64,000 nucleotides of DNA from Sporolactobacillus mangiferae (GCF_023336505.1 NZ_JAMAST010000006.1:40843-104842); one strand, 5' to 3'. Shown: positions 55,558-63,960, counted from the first letter of the stretch. Notes: generated by a model not told the origin, from the letters alone. Made by a program: numbers and translations.

Positions 55558-56322
55558 TTATAAAATGGCCGGATCATCGGCGATACAAACAGAAGTCCTT
55601 TCTAAAATTAAGGATCTGCAGCTTTCAGGTATTTCATCCGTGATGATTATCGCTTCGTTCAAATCGAAAAGTTTACAGAAAGAAACTTCCGTAAATTTAC
55701 TGCTGTCTGAGATCACGAAAGTTTGATCGGCAAGCGCATGTGCACAGCGCTTCAGTGCCGCTTCTTCGGGATCAGGCGTAGTAAATCCCGCCGACGGATG
55801 AATACCGTTTGTTCCAATGAATGCCGTATCAAAGCGAAAATCGCGAATATTTTGCAATGCGATACTCCCGACTGTTGCTTTTGTCGTTGATTTCATCATG
55901 CCACCAAGCAAGTAGCAGAGAATGTGATTGTGGGCGAGCAAATCTCCATGTATGGGTCCATTGGTGACAACGGTTACATCTTTTGCTTTGATAAAAGGAA
56001 TCATTTCTAGAGTTGTTGTTCCGGCATCCAGATAGATACAATCATTGTCCTTTATTTTTGAAGCAGCAAGACGTGCGATCTTTTTTTTTTGATGCACATT
56101 TTTCAGCGTTTTAGTATCCATGTCCGGTTCTTCATTAAGCTTATTCAGAAGTGATGCTCCGCCGTGAATTCGGCGAAGTAAATGCCGGTTTTCCAGTTCC
56201 TGCAAATCTCTTCGAATTGTTGATTCAGAAGCATCCAGCATCTGGACCAGTTCCTGAAGTTTGACAACATGCGTATCTGCTAAAATCTTCAAAATGGATT
56301 GTTGTCTTTCCTCTGCTAACAT
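55558..56322 (-). CDS. fruR: DeoR-family fructose operon repressor
   Basis: A 254-residue repressor. The N-terminal helix-turn-helix reads VVKLQELVQMLDASESTIRRDLQEL; the C-terminal sugar-phosphate domain has YLDAGTTTLEM, VTNGPIHGDLL and LGGMMKSTTKATVG, as in fructose-1-phosphate sensors. ATG at 56322 with GGAGG nine bases upstream is preferred to the frame to 56340. It precedes fruA on the same strand. Confidence 0.92.
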   Translation of the reverse strand: MLAEERQQSILKILADTHVVKLQELVQMLDASESTIRRDLQELENRHLLRRIHGGASLLNKLNEEPDMDTKTLKNVHQKKKIARLAASKIKDNDCIYLDAGTTTLEMIPFIKAKDVTVVTNGPIHGDLLAHNHILCYLLGGMMKSTTKATVGSIALQNIRDFRFDTAFIGTNGIHPSAGFTTPDPEEAALKRCAHALADQTFVISDSSKFTEVSFCKLFDLNEAIIITDEIPESCRSLILERTSVCIADDPAIL

Positions 56323-56439
56323 ACACTCATTCCTCCACAATGTTTATTGTAACATGATTTCATTCATTTTCAATCACTAAAATTCAAAAGACGTCATCCA
56401 TTCACTTATTATCCTTGATATATTACATTTTTTGAATGA

Positions 56440-57324
56440 TTATGAACGTTTATTGCTTTTCCCTATTAAAAGATCAAAATCAGCAGTGATCTCTGCAGAC
56501 GGTATATTCAGCCAGGCCCGCTGATTTTCTTCAGACGCATTCCAGGCAAGCGGTGTCATTTTAATAAGATCATGAATCGCATCTTTTTTTAAACGAACAA
56601 CGTAATTTATATGTCTGGTCGTAACTTCCGGATAGTGCTTTTTAAACAGTCCTAATGTATCCTGGTTCGAATAATGTGCTTTTTGATCATCATATAATGA
56701 GGTACGTAGTTCTTTTAAATAATTGCTCCCGGGAATAACCTTAATAACACACCCACCGGGTTTCAGCAACCGATTGAAAATCGTATAGTTTGAAGGGGAC
56801 AGCAGATTAAGAATGCAATCGAAATGTCCATCTTCAAATGGGGGATAAGCAAGATCAGCCACAAACCACATCTGTTCCGGATAATGAACTGCCGCCGAAT
56901 TGATCCTGTCTTTTGATAAGTCGATTCCAAACCCATTAATATCATTAGGCAGAAAGCTAACTATTTTTTGGCAAAGTCTCGAAAAAGATGATCCTTCCCC
57001 GCAGCCAAGATCAAGTATATTTAATGAACTTAGTGATGTAACCGTAGCTTTCAATTGCTCAGATATTGTGGATAGAAGCGGGTCAAAAAAACCATGTTCA
57101 GCGATCATTCGCCGTCGCGCTTCAAAGAGATCTTTTCCATAGGCCGTGTGGATCGATCGGGTCAGAAAATTAACATACCCTTTCCGCGCAATATCAAATG
57201 TATGGCCAGTTTTACAGATCAGACTTTTTTGTTCTGAAACCGCCATTGCCTGTCCACATATGGGACACTTCAGCAGAGTTAAATTTACTTGCAATTGATC
57301 AATAAAGTGTAAACGTTTACTCAT
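56440..57324 (-). CDS. rlmA: 23S rRNA (guanine-N1) methyltransferase RlmA-like
   Basis: A 294-residue SAM-dependent methyltransferase. The N-terminal zinc site is CPICG...CKTGHTFD, followed by the family's RKGYVNFL and DLFEARRRMI. SAM motif I is ILDLGCGEGS, and the NLLSPSNY segment follows. Matches RlmA(II), which methylates a guanine of helix 35 of 23S rRNA and can affect tylosin or mycinamycin binding. ATG at 57324. Confidence 0.92.
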   Translation of the reverse strand: MSKRLHFIDQLQVNLTLLKCPICGQAMAVSEQKSLICKTGHTFDIARKGYVNFLTRSIHTAYGKDLFEARRRMIAEHGFFDPLLSTISEQLKATVTSLSSLNILDLGCGEGSSFSRLCQKIVSFLPNDINGFGIDLSKDRINSAAVHYPEQMWFVADLAYPPFEDGHFDCILNLLSPSNYTIFNRLLKPGGCVIKVIPGSNYLKELRTSLYDDQKAHYSNQDTLGLFKKHYPEVTTRHINYVVRLKKDAIHDLIKMTPLAWNASEENQRAWLNIPSAEITADFDLLIGKSNKRS

Positions 57325-57492
57325 ATAGAACGCCCTTTTTGTCGTTTGTTTATAGAATGAAAAAATTAAAGACGGACTTATTATAACATAGCCGTGTACT
57401 CCCAGATTTTTTAGACGGGGGATAATTATTATTAGCCGTGTTGAACGATTTATCGTATAATATATCTATTCCGATAAGAAAGGTGTGTTATT

Positions 57493-57927
57493 ATGGCATC
57501 GACTGTTCATTCCATTCCGCGCCCCCTCGTTCGAACAAATCAGTGGGTGATTGTTCTTGCAATTGTTATCTCCTGGCTAACACATCAATATTGGCTGCTT
57601 CTTATTCCACTCTTATCTGGTTTGTCTGGTTTAGTCTTTGATTTTAATCCTGTTATGGTACTTGCAAAAAAATTTTTAAGAAAACCGCAGCGTTCATATA
57701 TTCCTGAAGACTATGAGCAACAACGTTTTAATCAACTGATCTCAGTCTCGTGCCTGTCACTCGCTTTAATCAGTTTTGCTTTTAACTGGACGATTGCCGC
57801 TTATATTTTTTCTGCCATTGTTGGTCTTGCGGCATTCATCGCTATTCTCGGTTTCTGCATCGGCTGCTTCATCCATTACCAATGGACCAGATTTCACCAG
57901 AAACGTGTACAGCAAAATGTTAAATAA
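57493..57927 (+). CDS. DUF4395 membrane protein
   Basis: A 144-residue protein with about four membrane helices, beginning IPRPLVRTNQWVIVLAIV, with the family's FDFNP in the first loop, QQRFNQLISVSCLSLALI and FCIGCFIHYQW near the end. The Cys in FCIGC resembles that of relatives sometimes found near thiol-disulphide genes. Function unknown. ATG at 57493 follows AGAAAGGTG. Confidence 0.85.
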   Translation: MASTVHSIPRPLVRTNQWVIVLAIVISWLTHQYWLLLIPLLSGLSGLVFDFNPVMVLAKKFLRKPQRSYIPEDYEQQRFNQLISVSCLSLALISFAFNWTIAAYIFSAIVGLAAFIAILGFCIGCFIHYQWTRFHQKRVQQNVK

Positions 57928-58030
57928 AGAATCAGGCACAAAATGAACAGCCTGGCTCTCCTGCTGTTCGCCAAGTGTCACCGTTATGTTGCTGGGTGAA
58001 TACACTGGATGCGAAAGGAAGCGATCAAGT

Positions 58031-58378
58031 ATGGCAGAATATGATCAGACAAATGAGCAACCGCTGTTTGTCCCGCAATTAATGGATGGTCGTAATGCAC
58101 AGCAGGGAAATACGGTTCCGAATATCAATGACGTATGCCGTAAATACATGAACTATCATGTCATTGCGGAAATGGCGGACGGTAAAAAGATGGAGGGAAT
58201 TATCGAAGATATTAACGATCAGGGCGTCGTGATGCTGATACCGGAAGACGTAAACGATGCAGAACGTTATTTCTATGGACCCGGAGGCCGCAGAAGATTC
58301 AGACGTTTCAATCGTTTTCTCTTTCCATTTATTCTGTTTGTCCCTCCATTCTTCTATCCGTACCCATACTTTTACTGA
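58031..58378 (+). CDS. Sm-like domain protein, third paralogue
   Basis: A 115-residue protein. After a hydrophilic N-terminus the shared module appears as YMNYHVIAEMADGKKMEGIIEDINDQGVVMLIP. The tail is Arg/Phe-rich (GGRRRFRRFNRF) and ends with a Phe/Pro/Tyr-rich hydrophobic stretch FVPPFFYPYPYFY. It aligns with the proteins at 10783-11031 and 14025-14396 in the order hydrophobic-V-x-DG-x-G-x-D-V-P. ATG at 58031 follows AAAGGAAG. Spore or surface role is inference. Confidence 0.75.
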   Translation: MAEYDQTNEQPLFVPQLMDGRNAQQGNTVPNINDVCRKYMNYHVIAEMADGKKMEGIIEDINDQGVVMLIPEDVNDAERYFYGPGGRRRFRRFNRFLFPFILFVPPFFYPYPYFY

Positions 58379-58402
58379 AACCTTAAATTCAGTTAGAAAA
58401 CG

Positions 58403-58432
58403 CGCTTCTCAAAAATCAGAGAAGCGTTTTTT
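58403..58432 (+). terminator. Terminator of the third Sm-like gene
   Basis: CGCTTCTC and GAGAAGCG pair over an eight-base loop and are followed by six T. Confidence 0.9.
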
Positions 58433-58438
58433 CCCAAT

Positions 58439-59002
58439 TTATGTCGTTTCGACCAGATTCCCCAGCAGGATAATCAGCATGCCACATGCCTCTGTCCAAG
58501 TGCCGGCGGTAACCATCGGATCGGATAGCGTGTAGTCCCCACCTGCGTCCAGTAACCGTTTTCTCCCCTGTGCTTCGAGAAAGTTTCCGAGACATACCAT
58601 AATTCTTCCGATAATCACGTACATTCTTCTCCATGCCTTCGGATCGCTTACAAGCACCATGTTCCCGAGCACTTCTTTAAGATTCGCGGACATTGTCTGC
58701 ACAAGCAGTTTTCTGTCATCATCTTCGTCATTAATAAATTGTATTGCGAAAGTGCCGTAGCCAATAAAATTCAATGCAAGGCCTAACCGAGCAACTGAGT
58801 CTTCAGAAAACAAATCAATAAGCAGAGAACCAGCCGCAACTTGAATTAAACTCCCGGCAAAAACCAGATCATCCTGTGTTTCACGATCCAGATGCTCCAG
58901 AGGAGTTTGACCTATGGCATTCAGAATCTTTCCAACTGTAATGGATGCGAGTGCTATGTTATCGGACATCTCTTCTCTGTTCACAGTTGTCCCACCAATC
59001 AA
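58439..59002 (-). CDS. Repetitive hydrophobic protein (possibly DUF6944-like)
   Basis: A 187-residue protein built of several similar amphipathic helices: VGKILNAIGQTPLEHL, AGSLIQVAAGSLLI, LNFIGYGTFAIQFI, IIGRIMVCLGNFLEAQG, CGMLIILLGNLVE. The G-x-x-x-x-x-x-GN spacing is typical of a Bacillales family annotated as repetitive, whose function is unknown. TTG at 59002 (TGAGG upstream) or GTG at 58984 (GGTGGG upstream) are both credible starts. Confidence 0.7.
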   Translation of the reverse strand: MIGGTTVNREEMSDNIALASITVGKILNAIGQTPLEHLDRETQDDLVFAGSLIQVAAGSLLIDLFSEDSVARLGLALNFIGYGTFAIQFINDEDDDRKLLVQTMSANLKEVLGNMVLVSDPKAWRRMYVIIGRIMVCLGNFLEAQGRKRLLDAGGDYTLSDPMVTAGTWTEACGMLIILLGNLVETT

Positions 59003-59050
59003 TTGAGCCTCATCATTCCATCATATTCGTATTCAGTTTTAATTGTCCGA

Positions 59051-59653
59051 TTACTTGTTATATTTCTTTCCTGCTGCCAGGAGCGCGCCCGCAACTGCCG
59101 GCGTCACGATAAGGGCTGCTGCTGCTTCAGCAGCACCATTCGTCATAACGATTGTGAGCAATGCCGGAAGCAGCTTACTGACATCAATTTGCAGAAAGTT
59201 CGCATATGGCTGACTGTAAAAAATGTAAATCAGCCCCAGAACAAGAATCGTATTAGTCAAAGACCCAAGCAAACCGGCAACCGACATGCTGACAACTTTC
59301 GGCAATCTGGTCTTCTTCAATGCAACATAAACGCCCCCGGCGATAATGCCGACTAAAATACGTGGAACAACTGAAATAAGCGGATTTGTGAATACAATAG
59401 GTGCGATTGGACTGGTTGGAAATGCAAATGCACGAATAAAAGTAGTCATGCCCCATACACAGCCCACGATTGCACCTTCAACCGGTCCGAGTGCAATTGC
59501 TGCAATGATGACTGTAAGATGGATAATGGTTAAACTAAAAACGCCAATCGGTATGTAACCAAGAAATGGCACCAGGTTTTGCAAAAGAATAATTGCTGTA
59601 AAAACACTTAAAATAACTAAACGATAAGTTTTTTTTCTGTTTGTCGTTTCCAT
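59051..59653 (-). CDS. ECF transporter S component
   Basis: A 200-residue membrane protein with about six helices, matching the substrate-binding S component of energy-coupling factor vitamin transporters. LVPFLGYIPIGVFSLTIIHLTVIIAA and the VEGAIVGCVWGMTT segment resemble the pantothenate-type group. No EcfA or EcfT is nearby, so it must share a common energising module. The specificity is unproven. ATG at 59653 follows AAAGGGG. No riboswitch is evident upstream. Confidence 0.87.
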   Translation of the reverse strand: METTNRKKTYRLVILSVFTAIILLQNLVPFLGYIPIGVFSLTIIHLTVIIAAIALGPVEGAIVGCVWGMTTFIRAFAFPTSPIAPIVFTNPLISVVPRILVGIIAGGVYVALKKTRLPKVVSMSVAGLLGSLTNTILVLGLIYIFYSQPYANFLQIDVSKLLPALLTIVMTNGAAEAAAALIVTPAVAGALLAAGKKYNK

Positions 59654-59780
59654 GTTAAACCCCTTTTTTTGTCAACTCTCTATTTCTTAATATCAATCCT
59701 CCTTTGTCATTATAATGACTTTTTACGACAAGGGAAACATTCAATTTCTCTAATTAAATGTTTTTGTTAACATAATATTA

Positions 59781-60203
59781 TTATTGTTTCGGATCGTCGG
59801 CCTTGTTTTTTTCCTGATTCTTTAAAACAGCGACCATTTTTTTGATTTTGTCCGGAACCGGAAGCCCCATCTCTCCTGCATTTTCAATAATAGACAGTAA
59901 TTCATTTGCCAGATAAAAATAAATGCTTGCATCCATAATTATGCTTTCTGAACCAAGTATTCGATCACATAAATGAGCGGCGGCCACCACGGCGAAAATC
60001 ATTACTTTTCTGACAATACCTTGAAAACCAACTTTACTTGACAACTTTCCTTTATATGCAGCAGCAAGCAGTCCCGATATATAGTCAAGAATAACAAATG
60101 CAATAAGAAGCGTAATGAGCGGTGACCATTCACCAAACACATAGCTGAGTATGACACTCAAAAACATTGTTATACTTTTATAGACATGTAAATGCTGTGT
60201 CAC
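59781..60203 (-). CDS. Phage holin family 4-like protein
   Basis: A 140-residue protein with about four membrane helices, AFVILDYISGLLAAAYKGKLSSKVG and GIVRKVMIFAVVAAAHLCDRIL being the family signature (TcdE-like holins), and a charged tail. No endolysin or other phage gene is adjacent, so it is either a domesticated holin, for example in mother-cell lysis or protein release, or a remnant. GTG at 60203 follows AGAGGGG. Confidence 0.88.
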   Translation of the reverse strand: MTQHLHVYKSITMFLSVILSYVFGEWSPLITLLIAFVILDYISGLLAAAYKGKLSSKVGFQGIVRKVMIFAVVAAAHLCDRILGSESIIMDASIYFYLANELLSIIENAGEMGLPVPDKIKKMVAVLKNQEKNKADDPKQ

Positions 60204-60484
60204 TTGCCTATCCCCTCTCTGCTTCGTTTCTATAATTTATGTTGTCGCATTTTAAGGGACAGGGCTGAATGCCAATGACATCTCAGAAACACTAAAAAAG
60301 GCTGAGGTGAGTTACTTAGTCTGTTTGTACAAAAATGCATTCTGGCTGTAACCATACGTCGCAACCCGTACATGAATACAAAATACCCGAATTAGAAAAC
60401 TTGGTTTTGCCAATCCTCTGGCAAAGGCAAAGCTGCCGCCGCACTTATACTACAATCCGCTGAATTTTAAACTTTCTTATAGTG

Positions 60485-60514
60485 CAAAAAAAAAGATCCT
60501 TTTGACAAAGGATC
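60485..60514 (-). terminator. Strong terminator 430 bases after the C39 lipoprotein
   Basis: GATCCTTT and AAAGGATC pair over four bases and run into ten T on the minus strand. No gene lies between it and the lipoprotein stop at 60942. Confidence 0.9.
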
Positions 60515-60941
60515 CTGCACAAAAAATGTTTTGGGGGGTATTACTTTTACATAAATACTGTAACATGTTATCTTTTGCTTTTTCATCAACCCTGAGCACG
60601 AAAACACGCTACGTCCGGAGACCTATAAAAGCAAAAAATAAAAGGTGAATCGGGCGTGCCAGCAAACCTTTAAAAAGTTGGATAGGAAATACAAAAGAGG
60701 GAAAATCATTGTTTCACTGAACGCTGTGTGACATTTGTGAGCGACTCAGTGAATAAGTAATTGGGGCGCGATTTGCTAAAACACTGCCTGTATTCACCTC
60801 ATGTAAAGCAATCATCTGCTTTACATATATAATTTTATCTCTTTTTCACACGACATAACAACGCATTTATGATGCGGGGTCACGCATTTTTTGTGCGGGG
60901 TCACGCATCATCACGCATGATTCAAAAATATTGTTAATTTT
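60515..60941 (-). other. Structured non-coding stretch, possible RNA
   Basis: Between the lipoprotein stop and the terminator at 60485-60514 there are two hairpins: TCACTGA...AGCG...TCAGTGA at 60714-60752 and a perfect ATGTAAAGCA/TGCTTTACAT at 60801-60826, plus short repeats at 60861-60917. No convincing gene is present. It may be a long 3' untranslated region or a small RNA. The flanking 60204-60484 shows nothing clear. Confidence 0.4.
60861..60917. repeat. Short ACGCAT repeats
   Basis: TGCGGGGTCACGCAT occurs at 60873 and 60894, a 21-base spacing, and TCACGCAT again at 60910; ACGCAT appears four times. The block lies 24 bases past the lipoprotein stop codon. Confidence 0.7.
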
Positions 60942-61976
60942 TCAAAAAGTTATCGCTTGACGATTAAGATCGCTCCAATGTTTAACCAGAAATTCATCTG
61001 TCATCCAACGTTTTGCTCCCGACCAAGGATCATTATAATAGAAGCCGCTTTGATTGTATCCGGTTAATGTGAGCGCATGAATACTAAAACCATCAAAGGT
61101 GCCCCATATGACAACCGGATGATTACGACTTAGATAATCCTTTAATTGCTCAGTTGAAGCGCCTGTTAAATTGACAGCACTTCCCGCATACTTTTTTACG
61201 AGTCCCATTAAAGCGGGTGGATTTATGGTTACTCCGGATTTAGTAAATGGTGAACCGACAAAGCCAGTATCCGGATCACCATTCACAGCCCGTGGCATTT
61301 CGTTCGCCATCTGAATTTTATTCACATGTGCACCATGAAAACGGAGCATCATCGTTACCGCCGTAATTTCACAACCCGTGGGCAGTTCAGGCAACTGCCG
61401 TATGCTTACAACGTTCATTTTATAGTTTTCGGGAATCTGAGTACCTGAGTACACAATTTTAGTCTGGGAAGGTTTTACTGTTTCTCTCTTAAGGGTGGCG
61501 CCAAGAATGATTTTTCCGTTTACTCGTTTCGCATCATAACGGACACGCTCAATTCCGTTTTTTCCATTCTGATGAACGCGATTTTCACCGCGCATCATTG
61601 AATCATCGTCCACATATTTTGTCTTAAATGCAGTGCGCTCCGTGCGTTCATAGATTACTTTAACCACTTTTGACACAGGAACTACATGCTTTTCACTCTT
61701 GTAAGAAAAAGTCAGTTTGTAAGTCCCGGTTTGATTCGTATTCATCTCACCTTTGACGATTAAATGATTTAATGACAATGCTTTTCCCTTCTGATCTGTT
61801 ACGGTAACATAATCTTTTGGATCAATATTTTCTCCCAGTCGGATAATTGACGGCATTTTTTTTATCGTAATTACAACTTGTTCTTCCTGTTTCATCGTGC
61901 CGTAACACCCCGTTAGCAGCAGAACAGCACTAAATATCGCGATCACCATAATATAACATTTAAAGTATGTTTTCAC
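60942..61976 (-). CDS. Lipoprotein with G5 domain and C39-type peptidase
   Basis: A 344-residue exported protein. The signal ends in the lipobox LLLTGC. An Ig-like stretch (IRLGENIDPKDYVTVTDQKG) follows, then a G5 domain (about 110-190; TERTAFKTKYVDDDSM ... ETVKPSQTKIVYSGTQ) that often binds wall sugars, then a C39_2 peptidase-like domain with Cys in LPTGCEI, His in SIHALTLTGY and Asp in YYNDPWSG. Probably wall-associated protein processing; target unknown. GTG at 61976 follows GAGGAGTCA. Confidence 0.88.
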   Translation of the reverse strand: MKTYFKCYIMVIAIFSAVLLLTGCYGTMKQEEQVVITIKKMPSIIRLGENIDPKDYVTVTDQKGKALSLNHLIVKGEMNTNQTGTYKLTFSYKSEKHVVPVSKVVKVIYERTERTAFKTKYVDDDSMMRGENRVHQNGKNGIERVRYDAKRVNGKIILGATLKRETVKPSQTKIVYSGTQIPENYKMNVVSIRQLPELPTGCEITAVTMMLRFHGAHVNKIQMANEMPRAVNGDPDTGFVGSPFTKSGVTINPPALMGLVKKYAGSAVNLTGASTEQLKDYLSRNHPVVIWGTFDGFSIHALTLTGYNQSGFYYNDPWSGAKRWMTDEFLVKHWSDLNRQAITF

Positions 61977-62063
61977 TGACTCCTCGACACCCCTGCATTG
62001 GTTAGAAATGAATAATTACAGTTTACAGGAAAATGCTTAATTTTTGATTAAAAAAACGAATAT

Positions 62064-62441
62064 TCAACGCTTAAAAATTGTCGTTCCTATATTCTTTTGT
62101 AATCTCCATTGTGGTGCAGTATCATCATCACTCCAATACTCATTCATCGCAATTATCTTATTATCATCCTCGATTTCCATAAACGATACCACATGAAAAG
62201 ACGACTCTTTATCGATAGTAAAAACATTCACTACAGTAATGATCAAACTCCCAACTTTCTCTATTCTTTCAATTGTTCCATCCCAATCTCCAGGGTATTC
62301 GCAGTTTGCTCTAATATACTCATCTACCGTAAAGTGTTCATTGGTACAATGCCAATTTACATATGCCGTGTCCTTGAAAAAGGTTTTCAGTTTTTCTGCA
62401 TCTTGTTTGAGTACTGCATTCCAAAATTTTTTAATGTCCAT
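62064..62441 (-). CDS. NTF2-like (SnoaL) protein
   Basis: A 125-residue cone-shaped NTF2-like protein: MDIKKFWNAVLKQDAEKLKTFFKDTAYVNW at the start and MNEYWSDDDTAPQWR at the end. Such proteins bind small ligands or isomerise them; none is identified here. ATG at 62441 follows GGGGAGAC. Confidence 0.82.
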   Translation of the reverse strand: MDIKKFWNAVLKQDAEKLKTFFKDTAYVNWHCTNEHFTVDEYIRANCEYPGDWDGTIERIEKVGSLIITVVNVFTIDKESSFHVVSFMEIEDDNKIIAMNEYWSDDDTAPQWRLQKNIGTTIFKR

Positions 62442-62742
62442 TTACTTTGTCTCCCCAATTGTTTATCATTGTTTTTCTATAATATCATCACCTGGCAAGG
62501 CTTCCAATGATGATGAACGTTATCACGTACACCAAAGTCAAATTAAACCATCGTTGAGGCTCTTTCAGCATGCCTTCAAAAACAGGCCCCTAAGGTTCTG
62601 TCGAACTGCTTCCTTGGTCCGCAAACATTACAGACCGCTGCAAACTGATGAATCTATATAAAAATAAAAATGAACATTTTTTGCTACTTTTTTCACTGCA
62701 TTTTATATCCGCCTCCTACTTATCAAATAGGAGACGATAATT
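62442..62742. other. Intergenic region
   Basis: About 300 bases between divergent genes; no gene, hairpin with T-run or clear promoter pair was recognised. Confidence 0.4.
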
Positions 62743-63112
62743 ATGCAAAACACATTAATTACGATAAGTGAAATTTTGAATGAAGACTGGTTTACGGAGT
62801 GGGAACTGGAAGGTGTTGAACTGGATTCTGCCGATCAGTGGTTGCTTATTTTTGAAGACGTAGGTTATTTAAACAAAATGACTGAATCCGTCTATATTTA
62901 CCACGATCCGGCGATTAAGCAGAAATTACTATCAGCGCCGAAAAGACACGCTCTCTGGAAAAAGTTCGGATCTGTCGGCGTGAAAAACAATACGCCCGGA
63001 TGATGTTGCCGGAGCCGTCCATCTTGGCAGAGATGAACTCGAGGAGGTCGGTCGTACGCTGAAAGAAAGCTATGCTTTTTTGGATATTATGGCTGCAAAT
63101 ATCAGTAATTAA
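62743..63112 (+). pseudogene. Frameshifted gene of unknown family
   Basis: The frame from ATG 62743 (GGAG upstream) encodes 86 residues to a stop at 63001-63003 and begins MQNTLITISEILNEDWFTEW. Directly after, another frame continues in protein-like sequence, PDDVAGAVHLGRDELEEVG...ESYAFLDIMAANISN, ending at 63112. Removing one A from the AAAAA run near 62983-62987 joins the two into about 122 residues, so the gene is either frameshifted or carries a sequencing error. Acidic and small; it could be an immunity-like protein, but that is only a guess. Confidence 0.65.
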
Positions 63113-63224
63113 AGCGCAGTCCATACTATCCAATTCATGTCGAAACGTGTTGATAATTATTGATTTTCTTTTTCTCCCAAGATGATATCATCTATGTATT
63201 AATTATTTCTTGGAGAGATATTAT

Positions 63225-63611
63225 TTGAAGAACAGATTAATTATCGTGTTACTTCCACTATTATTTTTTTCTATTTATTTTGCTAATTTTGCTTCTGCTC
63301 AGAACAATAGTAGTAATGCAGGTGGGCAATTTGGAGGTGGTGGGTTTTATGAAAGCCCGATTGGCTTTGGTACTCGTGGTGGTGGCGGAGTAAAATATTA
63401 TCATGGGGGAAGTATGCCAATAAAAGGCGCTAAACCAAAAAGCGAATACCGTCTTTATAAAAAGGGGAAACCATATCAAAAAAGGCTTTTCGATAAAAAA
63501 GGCCGTGCAAAGGTTGACATCGACTACACTGATCACGGTTTTCCAAAGTATCATACTAACCCACATATACATTATTGGAGCTGGAATGGGAATAAAGCTA
63601 GCAGAAAGTGA
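63225..63611 (+). CDS. Secreted small protein with polymorphic-toxin-like C-terminus
   Basis: A 128-residue protein starting at TTG 63225 (GGAG nine bases before). It has a signal peptide (KNRLIIVLLPLLFFSIYFANFASA), a Gly-rich linker, and a C-terminal domain KPYQKRLFDKKGRAKVDIDY then DHGFPKYHTNPHIHYWSW. The D-x-D-x-T/x-DHG-x-P-x-H...PHIHYW pattern resembles small RNase-like or DNase-like toxin domains of polymorphic toxins, though here the whole protein is short and exported. The next gene may encode its immunity protein. Confidence 0.65.
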   Translation: MKNRLIIVLLPLLFFSIYFANFASAQNNSSNAGGQFGGGGFYESPIGFGTRGGGGVKYYHGGSMPIKGAKPKSEYRLYKKGKPYQKRLFDKKGRAKVDIDYTDHGFPKYHTNPHIHYWSWNGNKASRK

Positions 63612-63664
63612 CAAATAGTGTTCATCACATAATGATGACATAAATCGAGAAAGGTTGGATTATT

Positions 63665-63901
63665 ATGAATGACTTATCCGTGAGCAAAGTAATTGAGATG
63701 ATAGATCAAGGCAGAGAGTTCGATTTGAGATATCAAGATGAGGTATATACAATATCCAATTTAGGTAAAACTAAGGGCATCGCTCATGATGGACAAGGTA
63801 AAGAATATAAATCTGGTAAGGATATTTTTGATAACTATACAATAGATGGAAAATCACTTAATGAAGTTTGGGACAAAATTGAAGTGGATTATATTTTCTA
63901 A
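63665..63901 (+). CDS. Putative immunity protein
   Basis: A 78-residue acidic soluble protein, MNDLSVSKVIEMIDQGREFD...LGKTKGIAHDGQGKEY..., with strong helical and strand pattern and no signal peptide. It starts 53 bases after the secreted toxin-like gene with AAGG upstream and is followed by a terminator. Order (toxin then small acidic partner) is the basis for calling it an immunity protein. The family is not recognised. Confidence 0.55.
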   Translation: MNDLSVSKVIEMIDQGREFDLRYQDEVYTISNLGKTKGIAHDGQGKEYKSGKDIFDNYTIDGKSLNEVWDKIEVDYIF

Positions 63902-63929
63902 TCAGTCGACTATCTGACACATACATCCC

Positions 63930-63955
63930 CCCCGGTCATCGCCGGGGCTTTATTA
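63930..63955 (+). terminator. Terminator after the toxin/immunity pair
   Basis: CCCCGG and CCGGGG pair over a six-base loop and are followed by CTTTATT. Confidence 0.8.
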
Positions 63956-63960
63956 TGTAA

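Noticed and set aside
60714..60797. A 27-codon GTG frame on the minus strand (NTGSVLANRAPITYSL...)
   Set aside because: The sequence looks peptide-like, but the only Shine-Dalgarno-like GAGGTG overlaps the GTG itself and a hairpin covers it.
60861..60917. CRISPR array or plasmid iterons
   Set aside because: Units are too short and too few for CRISPR, and there is no replication gene nearby.
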